Of a stretch of 47,713 nucleotides of DNA, positions 15,011-23,443 are shown piece by piece. Numbering within the stretch: the first letter of the stretch is position 1; each line of letters starts with the position of its first letter. Location of the stretch: contig DDSH01000001.1 of the NCBI GenBank assembly GCA_002343775.1, positions 463,289-511,001 of the forward strand, read 5' to 3'. A program made the position numbers and the translations under genes. This DNA is from Anaerolineales bacterium UBA2395 (GTDB lineage Bacteria; Chloroflexota; Anaerolineae; Anaerolineales; Villigracilaceae). Below the pieces are notes generated by a model that searched no databases, was not told where the DNA came from, and saw nothing but the letters and a program-made list of their open reading frames with translations.

Positions 15011-15323
15011 CTGGTCTGCCTTCAATCAGGGACGAAGCATCGGCACGGTGAGCCCGGAGGGCGGCAGGATCTTGTTCGATGAGGAGCACAAAGATGGCGC
15101 GCGCCTCACGCTCAAACGTGGCAATGGGTATATTTCGATCTCCCTGAATGTGTATGGCTGGTTCGATCACACCCGCTTCTTTAGTTTAGACTCAGAGTCG
15201 CAGCGCGAATATAGAACGATGCGTGCTGCTGTCAACGACATGATGGCGATCATCAGCCGCGAAGACATTAGTGACCTGAAAATATGGGAAGCAATTTCAG
15301 AATTCGTAAGGCGGTTTCCTTAA
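15003..15323 (+). CDS. Conserved-looking small hypothetical protein
   Basis: 106 residues, no recognised family. The middle reads ARLTLKRGNGYISISLNVYGWFDHTRFF, beta-rich and amphipathic, followed by a helix (QREYRTMRAAVNDMMAII). An alternative ATG lies two codons earlier at 14997. It overlaps the end of the preceding gene and is followed by a HAD hydrolase one base after its stop. The tight packing supports a real coding sequence. Confidence 0.6.
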   Translation: MSSWSAFNQGRSIGTVSPEGGRILFDEEHKDGARLTLKRGNGYISISLNVYGWFDHTRFFSLDSESQREYRTMRAAVNDMMAIISREDISDLKIWEAISEFVRRFP

Positions 15324-15324
15324 A

Positions 15325-15999
15325 ATGCTTAAAGCATTGATCTTCGATTTTGACGGGCTGATCCTCGATACCGAGACGCCCGAGGTTTTGGTTTGGCAAT
15401 CCATCTATCGCGAGCATGGGGTTGAACTGCCTGTGCATGAATGGGAGAAGACCATTGGCGGATATGGCATTTCGACGTTCGATGCCGCTGATTATCTCGC
15501 GCGTCTGACTCAGGGGCGGCTGGATGCTGTTTCCTCGAGGCTTCGTTATCGGAAGGAGGCGGATGCGGTCATCCATGCCAGCCCGGTGCTGCCCGGTGTG
15601 AAGGAAATGATCCACGCGGCGAAGGCACAGGGGATGAAGGTTGTCATCGGTTCCAGCTCACCGCATTCCTGGGTGGATGCACATACGCAGCGGCTTGGCA
15701 TCTATAATTTGTTCGACCATATCATCTGTCAGGATGATGTAGCACCCGGCAGGACCAAACCTCACCCGGACATCTTCCTCAAAGCGTTGGAGAAACTTCA
15801 GATCCGAAATACCGAGGCGGCGGTCTTCGAGGATTCTCCCAACGGGGTGCTGGCGGCGAAACGCGCGGGCATCTTTGTCGTCTGGGTTCCCAATCCGCTG
15901 ACGGCGAAGATGAGCGCATCGGGCGATATGAAAGTTTCTTCGCTGGCAGAGCTGACCCTGCGGGATCTGATGGAACGCATGAACCTGAAGATTGGATAA
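15325..15999 (+). CDS. HAD family hydrolase, beta-phosphoglucomutase-like
   Basis: 224 residues. Motif I is DFDGLILDTE (nucleophile Asp8, acid/base Asp10), motif II is VIGSSSPHSWV (Ser), motif III includes GRTKPHPDIFLKAL (Lys), and motif IV is VFEDSPNGVLAA (Glu-Asp). The helical cap between residues 15 and 85 matches the subfamily I phosphatase/phosphomutase group. These act on small phosphorylated sugars or nucleotides. Given the neighbouring pdxST genes, a phosphate-ester housekeeping role is possible but unproven. Confidence 0.9.
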   Translation: MLKALIFDFDGLILDTETPEVLVWQSIYREHGVELPVHEWEKTIGGYGISTFDAADYLARLTQGRLDAVSSRLRYRKEADAVIHASPVLPGVKEMIHAAKAQGMKVVIGSSSPHSWVDAHTQRLGIYNLFDHIICQDDVAPGRTKPHPDIFLKALEKLQIRNTEAAVFEDSPNGVLAAKRAGIFVVWVPNPLTAKMSASGDMKVSSLAELTLRDLMERMNLKIG

Positions 16000-16006
16000 C
16001 AAAATT

Positions 16007-17230
16007 ATGCGGAAACGGGTCGTACTTGTCATTGTGAGCGTGCTTGCCCTGGCAGGGACGACCTATTTTTTTTCGAGCGGAGATTCGCCTGCCGAGCCGG
16101 TGGAAATCGAATCCACGCCTACTGTGGCGCCGACTCTCGTTTCGGCGCGTGCGCCGGAATGGATTCCCATTCATAACGACAAATCCATAAAACAGGCAAT
16201 TCTTGCGGCGGGGGATTATTTGGTGCGCCAGCAATTGGCAAATGGGGAGCTGCCGTATCAGGTCCATGTTTTGAACGATGACCGTTCGTCCACGCCTTCG
16301 CACATCCGACTCATGGGGGGGACGGGTGCGCTGTACACGGTCTGCCGTGTCTCTGGCAGTATGTCTTATTGTGATGCGGGCGATATGGCGTTGGCGTATT
16401 ACCTTCAATCCGCGTTGAATGACCCGCAGCGTTTCAAAGGGACTTGCCTGTACACGAACGGGTCTTGTCCGTTGGGCGGGGCATCTGCAACCATCGATGC
16501 CGTCTACAAGCGCTGGCAGGCGACGGGGGATGTGATGCTCGAAGATCGCAATCTGCTCACCACCGCCGTGGACATGGGCTATTTCATCGTTTCGATGCGG
16601 CGGGCAAACGGCGGTTTTTATCATTCCTTCGACCCGCACTTTGCCGGAGCCGTTGACCCGAATTACGTCTCGCCCACGTTCAATGGGGAGAGTTTGTATG
16701 CGTTGCTGCAACTGTATGAAATGACCGATAATCAATTCTGGTTGGAGCAGGCGCGCGAAGTCAATGCGGAAATGTTGAAGCAGCCAGTGACGGAGGATTA
16801 CGGTCACAGTTATGCGTTTGCGATGTTCACTCGCCTCGATGATTGGACCCTGGCAGACCAGGCATACGCCAGACAGATCGCAGACCTCATCATTGTGGGG
16901 CAAGTCCGCTCGCTGAACCCGATCAACTCCAGCATTTCCACGGCAACCAAGATGGAGGCATTGTCCGCGCTGGCGCAGGCTTTTGTTCTAGCCGATGCCG
17001 ACCATGCATGGTTGGAGCGGGAGATCCGCACGTTCATCACGTTCGTGCAGGCTCGTCAACTGCCGGATAGCGACTGCAATTTCGATGTTACGAAAGATGT
17101 GAAACAACGCTATGAAGGCGGCATCTTCAGCAGTTGCGACGATCCATCCATCCGTGTCGATGGGGTGCAGCATTGGGTCAATGGGTTGACGGTGTTTTTG
17201 GAGTATCAGGGCTTGGCTGGGGAAAAATAG
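16007..17230 (+). CDS. Secreted alpha/alpha-barrel-like protein (possible glycosidase fold)
   Basis: 407 residues. An N-terminal signal or anchor segment (RKRVVLVIVSVLALAGTTYFF) is followed by a Pro/Thr linker (STPTVAPTL). A long helical domain then shows recurring patterns typical of alpha/alpha toroids: AGDYLVRQQLANGELPY, GGTGALYTVCRV, SPTFNGESLYALLQLYEMT and TKMEALSALAQAF. No family-specific catalytic motif was recognised; epimerase, lyase or family-88-like hydrolases share this fold. I chose ATG 16007; a TTG at 15992 overlapping the HAD gene is the alternative. It converges on the DUF998 gene with only 2 bases between stops. Confidence 0.6.
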   Translation: MRKRVVLVIVSVLALAGTTYFFSSGDSPAEPVEIESTPTVAPTLVSARAPEWIPIHNDKSIKQAILAAGDYLVRQQLANGELPYQVHVLNDDRSSTPSHIRLMGGTGALYTVCRVSGSMSYCDAGDMALAYYLQSALNDPQRFKGTCLYTNGSCPLGGASATIDAVYKRWQATGDVMLEDRNLLTTAVDMGYFIVSMRRANGGFYHSFDPHFAGAVDPNYVSPTFNGESLYALLQLYEMTDNQFWLEQAREVNAEMLKQPVTEDYGHSYAFAMFTRLDDWTLADQAYARQIADLIIVGQVRSLNPINSSISTATKMEALSALAQAFVLADADHAWLEREIRTFITFVQARQLPDSDCNFDVTKDVKQRYEGGIFSSCDDPSIRVDGVQHWVNGLTVFLEYQGLAGEK

Positions 17231-17232
17231 AT

Positions 17233-17823
17233 CTAGGTGTCGAGCTTGTTCAAGCGGAACGCCGCAATTGCATTCCAAAGCAGGATCGCAAATAAAAAGA
17301 CGTAAAACGCCGCGCCTTTGATGAAGAAGGCAGGACCTGCCAGCGCGAGAGTCGCCCACGTGTAGACGGCAAGGTTCTTCCAACGTTCATCGGCGCGAAA
17401 GGCAAAACCGAGCACGATCATTGCGGGGAAAAGAGTCAGCCCGAGAAATACGAAAGAAAGATCATGCAACCGCCCATGCCAGGTGGATGGGTAGTCACGG
17501 ATGGTTGGGTCGGTGGTGAAGGCTAAGGCAGCCAGGAATAGACCGGCAAATGCCATCAGCGTGGAACCAACCTGCGAGGCGCGACTCCGCTTCAGGTCCA
17601 GAAAGAGGCGGACGGCAAACAGGGTCATGATCGACCCGCTGATGATGAAGGTCGCGGTCATGATCCATCCATATCTGCCAAGCGCGAGTCCGCTGGGCCA
17701 GTCGAAGGTTGGGTCGTTGATCGGATGCCAGCCGAGGCTTAATAAAAAGTCGTATTCGACGAAGGTCAATGTGGCGAGGACGACCGCGAACAAAATGGGA
17801 CCGAGTAAGATGATTCGTTTCAT
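17233..17823 (-). CDS. DUF998-like membrane protein
   Basis: 196 residues and about six membrane helices. RYGWIMTATFIISGSIMTLFAVRLF and DYPSTWHGRLHDLSFVFLG resemble DUF998 proteins (HxxH-containing multi-span proteins of unknown function). I chose ATG 17823 because a 12-bp hairpin (17833-17858) sits directly upstream. The longer frame to 17889 would encode that hairpin and overlap the upstream gene. Confidence 0.7.
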   Translation of the reverse strand: MKRIILLGPILFAVVLATLTFVEYDFLLSLGWHPINDPTFDWPSGLALGRYGWIMTATFIISGSIMTLFAVRLFLDLKRSRASQVGSTLMAFAGLFLAALAFTTDPTIRDYPSTWHGRLHDLSFVFLGLTLFPAMIVLGFAFRADERWKNLAVYTWATLALAGPAFFIKGAAFYVFLFAILLWNAIAAFRLNKLDT

Positions 17824-17832
17824 GGGATTAAG

Positions 17833-17858
17833 AACAGCCTCGCACATGCGAGGCTGTT
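17833..17858 (-). terminator. Hairpin between two membrane-protein genes
   Basis: AACAGCCTCGCA and its perfect complement with a 2-base centre, between the stop at 17877 and the next start at 17823. The U-tract is poor (TTCTTAAT). It could attenuate or limit expression of the downstream gene. Confidence 0.5.
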
Positions 17859-17876
17859 GCGCTTCAGCGGGACCTG

Positions 17877-18272
17877 TTAGCGACTCCACCCGCCGGGCAG
17901 GCGCATTACGCCGACATAAACCAGCAGCAAAGCGCCGAGGATGCAGAAGAGCGTATTGCGGAAGCGGATGCCATCGGCAGCCTTCTTCCAGCGCGCGGGC
18001 AGGTGACCGACAACGGCGGCGACGATCATGGTGGTGGCATGTTCGATGCGCACCATCGGGTAGCCTTCGTTGGCGCCCAGCCCAATGAGGAGGATCAGCC
18101 CGAGCAATACTTGCAGGTCCATCAATCCGGCAAAGCCGGAGGCGAGACCGCGGTCCATGCCTTTGAATGCGCCGCCGCGCAGCCAGCCGATGGTGAATTT
18201 GATGATGGCGATCACGGCGACAAGCACGATCAACCAGCGCAGGTAGGAATGAAGGGGAAGCAAAGCGTACAT
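17877..18272 (-). CDS. Small four-helix membrane protein, hypothetical
   Basis: 131 residues with about four hydrophobic helices. It opens MYALLPLHSYLRWLIVLVAV and includes GLMDLQVLLGLILLIGLG and RIEHATTMIVAAVVGH. The conserved-looking His and Arg residues resemble small haem-free cytochrome-b-like proteins, but no family is assigned. It is followed by a hairpin, then a DUF998 gene, and preceded on the same strand by the steroid-reductase-like gene, 21 bases away. Confidence 0.65.
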   Translation of the reverse strand: MYALLPLHSYLRWLIVLVAVIAIIKFTIGWLRGGAFKGMDRGLASGFAGLMDLQVLLGLILLIGLGANEGYPMVRIEHATTMIVAAVVGHLPARWKKAADGIRFRNTLFCILGALLLVYVGVMRLPGGWSR

Positions 18273-18293
18273 GTTAAGTCTCCAATCTGTGGT

Positions 18294-19034
18294 TTATAAA
18301 ATGAACGGAAGGATCGCTTTCCGGTCTTTGGGAAGGGTTGGAAATTCCCGGCGATACCATTCGAGCGTGCGAAGGGCACGCGCCGTCAGGTAGCCGATGA
18401 CAAAGAGCAGGATCAGCCACACAGCAAGGTGACGCGAGAGCATGGCGAAGCCCAGCCAGGTGATGATCTCGAACAGGTAATGCGGACAGACGATATACCC
18501 GAACCATCCGCCTTTTGGGATGAAGTAATCGAGCGAGTTCTTACGCAGGTCTGCCAGCAGTTTGTGATGATAAAAATTTCCGGCGATGCCGACCAAAAAG
18601 GACACGATGCCGAACGCGAACCCAATATCCATGCCGGGAATGGGATCGCGATTCATCCAGCCGATGACGTAAGCCGCCGTGGAATAGAGCGAAGCAACAA
18701 GCAGCGTGGGCAGCAAGCCAGACGGTTTGGAATAGCGATGCACGAAAAGCGATTCAGAGACCCGTTTGACGAAGTGCAGTGCAACAACCGCAAGCACCGT
18801 CCACTGAATGGGATTGGCGTTGGGTACATAATCTCGTGCAGAAAGATACAAGGCGAGAATGGGTACCGAATATAGAAAAGCCATGCCTGCCCGGGCGGGG
18901 ATCTGCCCGCGCGAACGCAGCTTGTTTTCTCCCAGCGCCTGACCGAAATAGATCACAGGTCCTGCGCTCAGTGCGGCGATGAGCAGGATGGCATAAAGAA
19001 CAATGGAGTTGGTCGTCCAGTTGGGGAAGATCAT
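18294..19034 (-). CDS. Steroid 5-alpha-reductase family membrane protein
   Basis: 246 residues with about six membrane helices. The C-terminal half carries the 3-oxo-5-alpha-steroid 4-dehydrogenase signature: GNFYHHKLLADLRK, YFIPKGGWFGYIVCPHYLFEI, and RALRTLEWYRREFP. These match the NADPH-binding and catalytic region of SRD5A/DET2/TECR-like enzymes that reduce a carbon-carbon double bond conjugated to a carbonyl. Bacterial substrates are mostly unknown; isoprenoid or enoyl lipids are plausible. An enoyl-CoA hydratase gene is divergent 72 bases away. A TATAAT (minus, 19051-19056) lies upstream of the start. Confidence 0.8.
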   Translation of the reverse strand: MIFPNWTTNSIVLYAILLIAALSAGPVIYFGQALGENKLRSRGQIPARAGMAFLYSVPILALYLSARDYVPNANPIQWTVLAVVALHFVKRVSESLFVHRYSKPSGLLPTLLVASLYSTAAYVIGWMNRDPIPGMDIGFAFGIVSFLVGIAGNFYHHKLLADLRKNSLDYFIPKGGWFGYIVCPHYLFEIITWLGFAMLSRHLAVWLILLFVIGYLTARALRTLEWYRREFPTLPKDRKAILPFIL

Positions 19035-19106
19035 CGGGTCCTTGTCCGCGATTATACAGCAGTGAGTTTATAATCACCCTGTTCGACATTAATTTTGGAG
19101 GAACTC

Positions 19107-19880
19107 ATGACCTACACCAGCATTCTGACCGAAACCCGCGGGCGCGTGGGCATTGTGCAATTGAACCGTCCGCAGGCGATGAACGCCTTCAACCTGACCC
19201 TGCTCGGCGAAGTCTTCGATGCGATGGAAGCCTTTGACAAGGACGAAGCCATCGGCGCGATCGTCGTCACGGGCAACGAGAAAGCCTTCGCCGCCGGCGC
19301 CGATATTAAAGAAATGGCGGATGCGTCGTATGTGCAGATGGTGGTCGAGGAACGCGTGAAAGTTTGGGATCGTATTCGCGGCATCCGCAAGCCGGTCATC
19401 GCTGCGGTTTCGGGCTGGGCGTTGGGCGGAGGCTGCGAGTTCGTGCTCTCGTGTGACATGATCGTGGCGAGCGAGTCTGCCAGGTTCGGTCAACCGGAGA
19501 TCACCATTGGCATCATCCCTGGCGCGGGCGGCACACAGCGGCTGACGCGCCTGGTGGGGAAACACCTTGCGATGGAAATGGTGCTCAACAACCGCACACT
19601 CACCGCACAGGAAGCACAGCATTTTGGTTTAGTCAATCGCATCGTACCCGTCGATGGTTATCTCGATGCCGCTGTTGCCTTCGCGGAAGAGGTCGCCTCG
19701 CGCGCACCCATCGCCGTCCGCATGGCGAAAGATGCCATTAACGCCGCGTTCGAAACCACGCTCACCGAAGGGCTCGCGGTCGAGAAGCGGAATTTCTATC
19801 CGCTGTTCGCGACCGAAGACCAAAAAGAAGGCATGCAAGCCTTCATCGAGAAACGGAAACCGAATTGGAAAGGAAAGTAA
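19107..19880 (+). CDS. Enoyl-CoA hydratase/isomerase (crotonase) family protein
   Basis: 257 residues, standard crotonase length. It hydrates trans-2-enoyl-CoA in beta-oxidation or related pathways. Both catalytic glutamates are present: Glu111 in WALGGGCEF and Glu131 in FGQPEITIGIIPGAGGTQRL. The oxyanion-hole segment FAAGADIKEM is intact, so hydratase activity is likely. I chose ATG 19107, preceded by TTGGAGGA; an upstream TTG at 19095 is less likely. A TATAAT lies at 19069-19074 without a clear -35. The next gene starts 9 bases after the stop. Confidence 0.93.
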   Translation: MTYTSILTETRGRVGIVQLNRPQAMNAFNLTLLGEVFDAMEAFDKDEAIGAIVVTGNEKAFAAGADIKEMADASYVQMVVEERVKVWDRIRGIRKPVIAAVSGWALGGGCEFVLSCDMIVASESARFGQPEITIGIIPGAGGTQRLTRLVGKHLAMEMVLNNRTLTAQEAQHFGLVNRIVPVDGYLDAAVAFAEEVASRAPIAVRMAKDAINAAFETTLTEGLAVEKRNFYPLFATEDQKEGMQAFIEKRKPNWKGK

Positions 19881-19889
19881 GCCGACGAA

Positions 19890-20621
19890 ATGCCCGCTTC
19901 ATTCTCTGACGCCAAATCTGCGTTGACCGATCTGGGCTTGAGGAAACGCCTGGTGTTGGTCCACGCTTCCGACGCGCTGGATGCACAGACGCTGCTCGCT
20001 GCCCTGCTCGAAACCACGCGTGGAATTATCACACCGACGTTCACGTATAGATCCGCTTTGGAGACGAACTCACCGAAAGATATTGCCCAGGCTGAAGCCT
20101 TTCACCCCGACCTGCCCGCAGATGGGTCTTTGGGGAAATTCTCCGAATTGCTGCGCAGGCATCCCAAGGCAAAGCGTTCGGCACACCCGCTCCTTTCGTT
20201 TGCAGGCATCAACGCGGATGCGGTTCTGCACACCCAGACCACCCATGACCCATTTGCCCCCATCAGCCTGCTGGCGGAACAGGACGGAGTCGTTTTACTG
20301 GCTGGCAGCGACCAGCGCGTGAATTTCAGCATTCACTACGGCGAGAAACTTGCCGGACGGATGCAGTTCATCCGTTGGGCAAAAATGCAGAGTGGAATCG
20401 TCGAATGCCCGCATTGCCCCGGCGATGCCGAGGGTTTCAACATCCTTGCGCCGTTCCTGGAAAAATTCGTCCACCGTGTGGATGTGATGGGTGTCTATCT
20501 TCAGGCGATCCCGTTGAACGACCTGCTGCAAGTGGTGGTGAAGATAATTCACGAAGACCCGTATGCACTTTTGTGCGGACGTGCCGACTGCGAACGCTGC
20601 GAAGCAGTCCGCTGGGGCTGA
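19890..20621 (+). CDS. AAC(3) family N-acetyltransferase-like protein
   Basis: 243 residues. The pattern LVLVHASDAL... IITPTFTY... HPKAKRSAHPLLSFAGI... DPFAPISLLAEQDGVVLLAG follows the aminoglycoside 3-N-acetyltransferase/YokD fold, including the conserved R-x-x-HP-x-x-SFA motif. The protein is shorter than typical antibiotic AAC(3) enzymes (about 260-280 residues). A Cys pair region CPHCPGD near residue 175 and CGRADCERC near the end are unusual additions. Housekeeping acetyltransferases of this fold exist, so antibiotic resistance should not be assumed. It is coupled to the enoyl-CoA hydratase gene (9-base gap). Confidence 0.75.
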   Translation: MPASFSDAKSALTDLGLRKRLVLVHASDALDAQTLLAALLETTRGIITPTFTYRSALETNSPKDIAQAEAFHPDLPADGSLGKFSELLRRHPKAKRSAHPLLSFAGINADAVLHTQTTHDPFAPISLLAEQDGVVLLAGSDQRVNFSIHYGEKLAGRMQFIRWAKMQSGIVECPHCPGDAEGFNILAPFLEKFVHRVDVMGVYLQAIPLNDLLQVVVKIIHEDPYALLCGRADCERCEAVRWG

Positions 20622-20624
20622 TAA

Positions 20625-20660
20625 GAAAACGAGGTTCGGAATGTTCCGAACCTCGTTTTC
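20625..20660. terminator. Bidirectional terminator between convergent genes
   Basis: A 16-bp perfect stem (GAAAACGAGGTTCGGA and complement) with loop ATGT and A/T flanks. It separates the plus-strand AAC(3)-like gene from the minus-strand peptidase-like gene. Confidence 0.92.
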
Positions 20661-20661
20661 T

Positions 20662-22653
20662 TTATTCGCTCAGGTCAACGGTCTCGCCGCCGTATTCGCC
20701 GGTGACGCGGACTGCGTAATCGATGTCGCGGGTGTAGGTGAGAGAGCCATCCTTTATCCCGGTGACATCCACTTCGATGGTCAGCAACCCGCTGTCGTAG
20801 TCGTAGGAGCCGCTGCCTGTCATCACGAAGCCCCCCGAGAAGGCACACTCGTTGAAGGTGTAGGACTCGCCCGTGTCTACGAAATCAAATGCAAAAGAGC
20901 CGCCGTATGGACAGGCAATCGCGCGGGCGGTTGTGGAACCTGCATAATAGTATTCGGGCAGAAAATAGATCTCGGTATCCACTGCAAACAGGGTATCGAG
21001 CAGGGTTTCGTACTCTGCGGCATTTGCCAGAGCAACGGGATAGTAATCTTCCACTACATAGCCCTGACAGACGATGTGATTCTGTTTAGGCAGCGTATCG
21101 TTGACGAGGAACTCCGTCACGAGACCATCCACACATTCGTTGCCCCAGCCGAAGATGACGTGCGGTCCGCCATCCTGCGTGACAAGGTAGCCATTGTTCA
21201 GGTTCTTGAACACAGATTGCGCGCCGGAATACGGCGTGGCTGGGTCGGTGGTGGCGCTGAGCACGAGTGTGGGGTACTCGCCGCCGGTGAACGGTTCGGC
21301 AAAGGGAGCAGGCTGGGAATCATCTTTTTGGGGCGACCAGAACACGCAGGGCAGGTCGCCATAGAAGACCGAAGAGAGACGCGGCAGGCTGGCATCGACC
21401 TCATCGCCCTCGCGCAGGAAGTATTCGGCTTGTTCTTCGAAGGTCGTGCCGGGTTGGGCGTAATCGCGGCAGGTGACGCCGTAATAGATCGCATCCGACC
21501 ACGAGGGGTCGAGGATCACGTCCAATGTATCGGGGTGCAAATACAGCGAATTGTAGACGACCCGCGCCATCGGCACGAGCGTGTTATCGCGCGAGTACGC
21601 CGCGAGTGCGCGCAGGAAAATCATGCGTGCGGTTTCGGAGTAGAGAAAACCGGATGTGGCTTCGAGGTCGGCGAAGGTGAATTCACGCCGCTCGACGCCG
21701 CCCGTGGAAAGCGGAAAATCGAAGGCGATGGGAGCCTGCTTTAATTGCGCAGCGAGTTCGTCGTAGACTTCGACTGCGTCCCTGCCCATGTCTGCGGCAC
21801 AGTCATCATCCCCGTTGCAGGCTTCGAGTGTGGCTACCAGCACATCATTGAAGGCGGCAGCCTGCCCTTTGAGGTATTCGGTATCCGTCAACGTCAGGTC
21901 TACCACGCCGTCGAGGATGAGCCCCGCCAAACGGTCTGGGTGTGAGGCGGCATAGAACTGTGCGAACTGTGTGCCATAGCTTTCGCCGTACAGCCAGAGC
22001 TTGTCATCGCCCATCAAGGCGCGAAAGACCTCCAGGTCCTCAACTGCCTGAGCGGTGTCGAGATATGGAAGAAGATCCGTGTCACCCATTTCTGCAACGC
22101 ACTCGTTCACAAATGTTTGGGCGGCATCAAGCAGCGCATCCTCGCCCTCTGGCGTGGTCGCATCTGTATCGGTGCGATAGTAGTCCGTCACCGCCTCGAC
22201 GCAATACAAACCGCCAGACAGATTGATTCCGCGCTGGTCGAAGAAGACAATATCGAAATTTTCTGGAATGGACTGGTCGAAATAGGAGGTGTAGGAATCC
22301 GCGCTCAGCAAGCCCGAGCCGCCCGGTCCGCCGATGGATGTGACGAACATGCCTTTACGTTCGCCGGTGGCGGGCAGCACTGCAAAAACCACGTCGATGG
22401 TGCGGGTATCGCTGGAATCAAAATGATTCAGTGGCACGCTGACATCGACACAGGTGAAATCGCTATCCGGGCAGGGATACCCGCCGAGTCGTTCCAGACG
22501 CGAAGCCAGGTCCTCGTCCATTGGGGCTTCAGTTTCGCTGACAACGGTCGATTCCACGCTGGGCGGGACTTCGGTGGGGGTGACATCTGCCAGCCCGCAT
22601 GCCTGTATGGCGAGCAACAGTACAGCAATAGCAATAAGGGATCTTTTCATCAT
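20662..22653 (-). CDS. Lipoprotein alpha/beta-hydrolase, tripeptidyl-aminopeptidase-like
   Basis: 663 residues. The signal MMKRSLIAIAVLLLAIQAC ends in a lipobox Cys, followed by a Thr/Pro/Glu-rich linker. The fold is S33-type: IGGPGGSGL oxyanion region, FFDQRGINLS, nucleophile elbow GESYGTQFAQFYAASHPDR, acid in TTDPATPYSGA, and His in DGGPHVIFGWG. This matches the SlpD/TAP exported aminopeptidases of actinobacteria. An extra C-terminal domain (about residues 560-663, ending VDVTGIKDGSLTYTRDIDYAVRV) is beta-rich. Start ATG 22653 overlaps the upstream stop as ATGATG, indicating translational coupling to the next gene. Confidence 0.87.
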   Translation of the reverse strand: MMKRSLIAIAVLLLAIQACGLADVTPTEVPPSVESTVVSETEAPMDEDLASRLERLGGYPCPDSDFTCVDVSVPLNHFDSSDTRTIDVVFAVLPATGERKGMFVTSIGGPGGSGLLSADSYTSYFDQSIPENFDIVFFDQRGINLSGGLYCVEAVTDYYRTDTDATTPEGEDALLDAAQTFVNECVAEMGDTDLLPYLDTAQAVEDLEVFRALMGDDKLWLYGESYGTQFAQFYAASHPDRLAGLILDGVVDLTLTDTEYLKGQAAAFNDVLVATLEACNGDDDCAADMGRDAVEVYDELAAQLKQAPIAFDFPLSTGGVERREFTFADLEATSGFLYSETARMIFLRALAAYSRDNTLVPMARVVYNSLYLHPDTLDVILDPSWSDAIYYGVTCRDYAQPGTTFEEQAEYFLREGDEVDASLPRLSSVFYGDLPCVFWSPQKDDSQPAPFAEPFTGGEYPTLVLSATTDPATPYSGAQSVFKNLNNGYLVTQDGGPHVIFGWGNECVDGLVTEFLVNDTLPKQNHIVCQGYVVEDYYPVALANAAEYETLLDTLFAVDTEIYFLPEYYYAGSTTARAIACPYGGSFAFDFVDTGESYTFNECAFSGGFVMTGSGSYDYDSGLLTIEVDVTGIKDGSLTYTRDIDYAVRVTGEYGGETVDLSE

Positions 22654-23435
22654 GGTACACCTCTCTCTCCTAACCACTTCAGAATACGTTCTGCAACAGA
22701 TCTCCAACCCTTCTCCAGCATCATATCATGCGCCATGTGCGGGAAGAACTGTGCTTTGGTACTATGGGCGCGGGCGGTCTTTTCCACATCACCCATTGAG
22801 ATGACAGTATCATTTTCCGCGCCGAGGACAAGCAGGGGTGTTTTGACCTTTTTGGGATGCGCAAGGTTCAGACCGAGAAGATCAAGATACATGCGGAACG
22901 ACTCGTCGTTCATGTTGGCGTGATACTTAAGCAGTTGCTCGCGGGGCATATCCTCTGAGAAGAATGCCCAGCGTGTGCTTTCAGGCGTTTCGACCACGGG
23001 CGCAAGACGGAAACGGGTAAGCACTTTTAGCAAGGTGAGCGGACTATGCTTGAAGACCAGCCATGTGCCGTGCCAGACGCCGGAGGGAGGTACCGATGCA
23101 AGCAAAACCGCCGCCGGGGCGGCGTTGCGTTCGAGATACTTCTGGGTGGTGAATCCGCCCATGGAGTGACCGATCAGCACCGGCGGAGTCGGAAGCGTCT
23201 TCGCCACCTGTTCCACATCGCGGACATAGTCCATGATGCTGCTGCCCTGGATCTTCCCTTCGCTGCCGGCATGTCCGCGCAGGCTGAGGGCAGTGACGTG
23301 CCAGCCCGCTTCGGCGAAGAAAGGCAGGAAGAACTCGTCCCAACACCAGGCTCCATGCCACATGCCGTGGACGAAAAGTAAAGGCGTTTTGTGTCTTTGC
23401 TCTTTTGGAACGCGGGTGATGATTTCGAGTTTCAT
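22650..23435 (-). CDS. Alpha/beta-fold hydrolase
   Basis: 261 residues. Oxyanion segment is FVHGMWHGAWCWDEFF, nucleophile elbow is VLIGHSMGGFTTQ, acid is in VLGAENDTVI, and His is in FFPHMAHDMMLE. The complete triad suggests an esterase or lipase-type enzyme, probably cytosolic since no signal is visible. It is the upstream partner of the lipoprotein peptidase gene, with a 4-base overlap. An esterase gene lies 8 bases upstream on the same strand, so three hydrolases form an apparent operon. Confidence 0.88.
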   Translation of the reverse strand: MKLEIITRVPKEQRHKTPLLFVHGMWHGAWCWDEFFLPFFAEAGWHVTALSLRGHAGSEGKIQGSSIMDYVRDVEQVAKTLPTPPVLIGHSMGGFTTQKYLERNAAPAAVLLASVPPSGVWHGTWLVFKHSPLTLLKVLTRFRLAPVVETPESTRWAFFSEDMPREQLLKYHANMNDESFRMYLDLLGLNLAHPKKVKTPLLVLGAENDTVISMGDVEKTARAHSTKAQFFPHMAHDMMLEKGWRSVAERILKWLGERGVP

Positions 23436-23443
23436 GGGAGCTC

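Noticed and set aside
19890..20621. AAC(3)-like gene considered as an antibiotic-resistance determinant
   Set aside because: Shorter than known resistance enzymes, with extra Cys motifs and a housekeeping context beside an enoyl-CoA hydratase; the fold has many non-resistance members.
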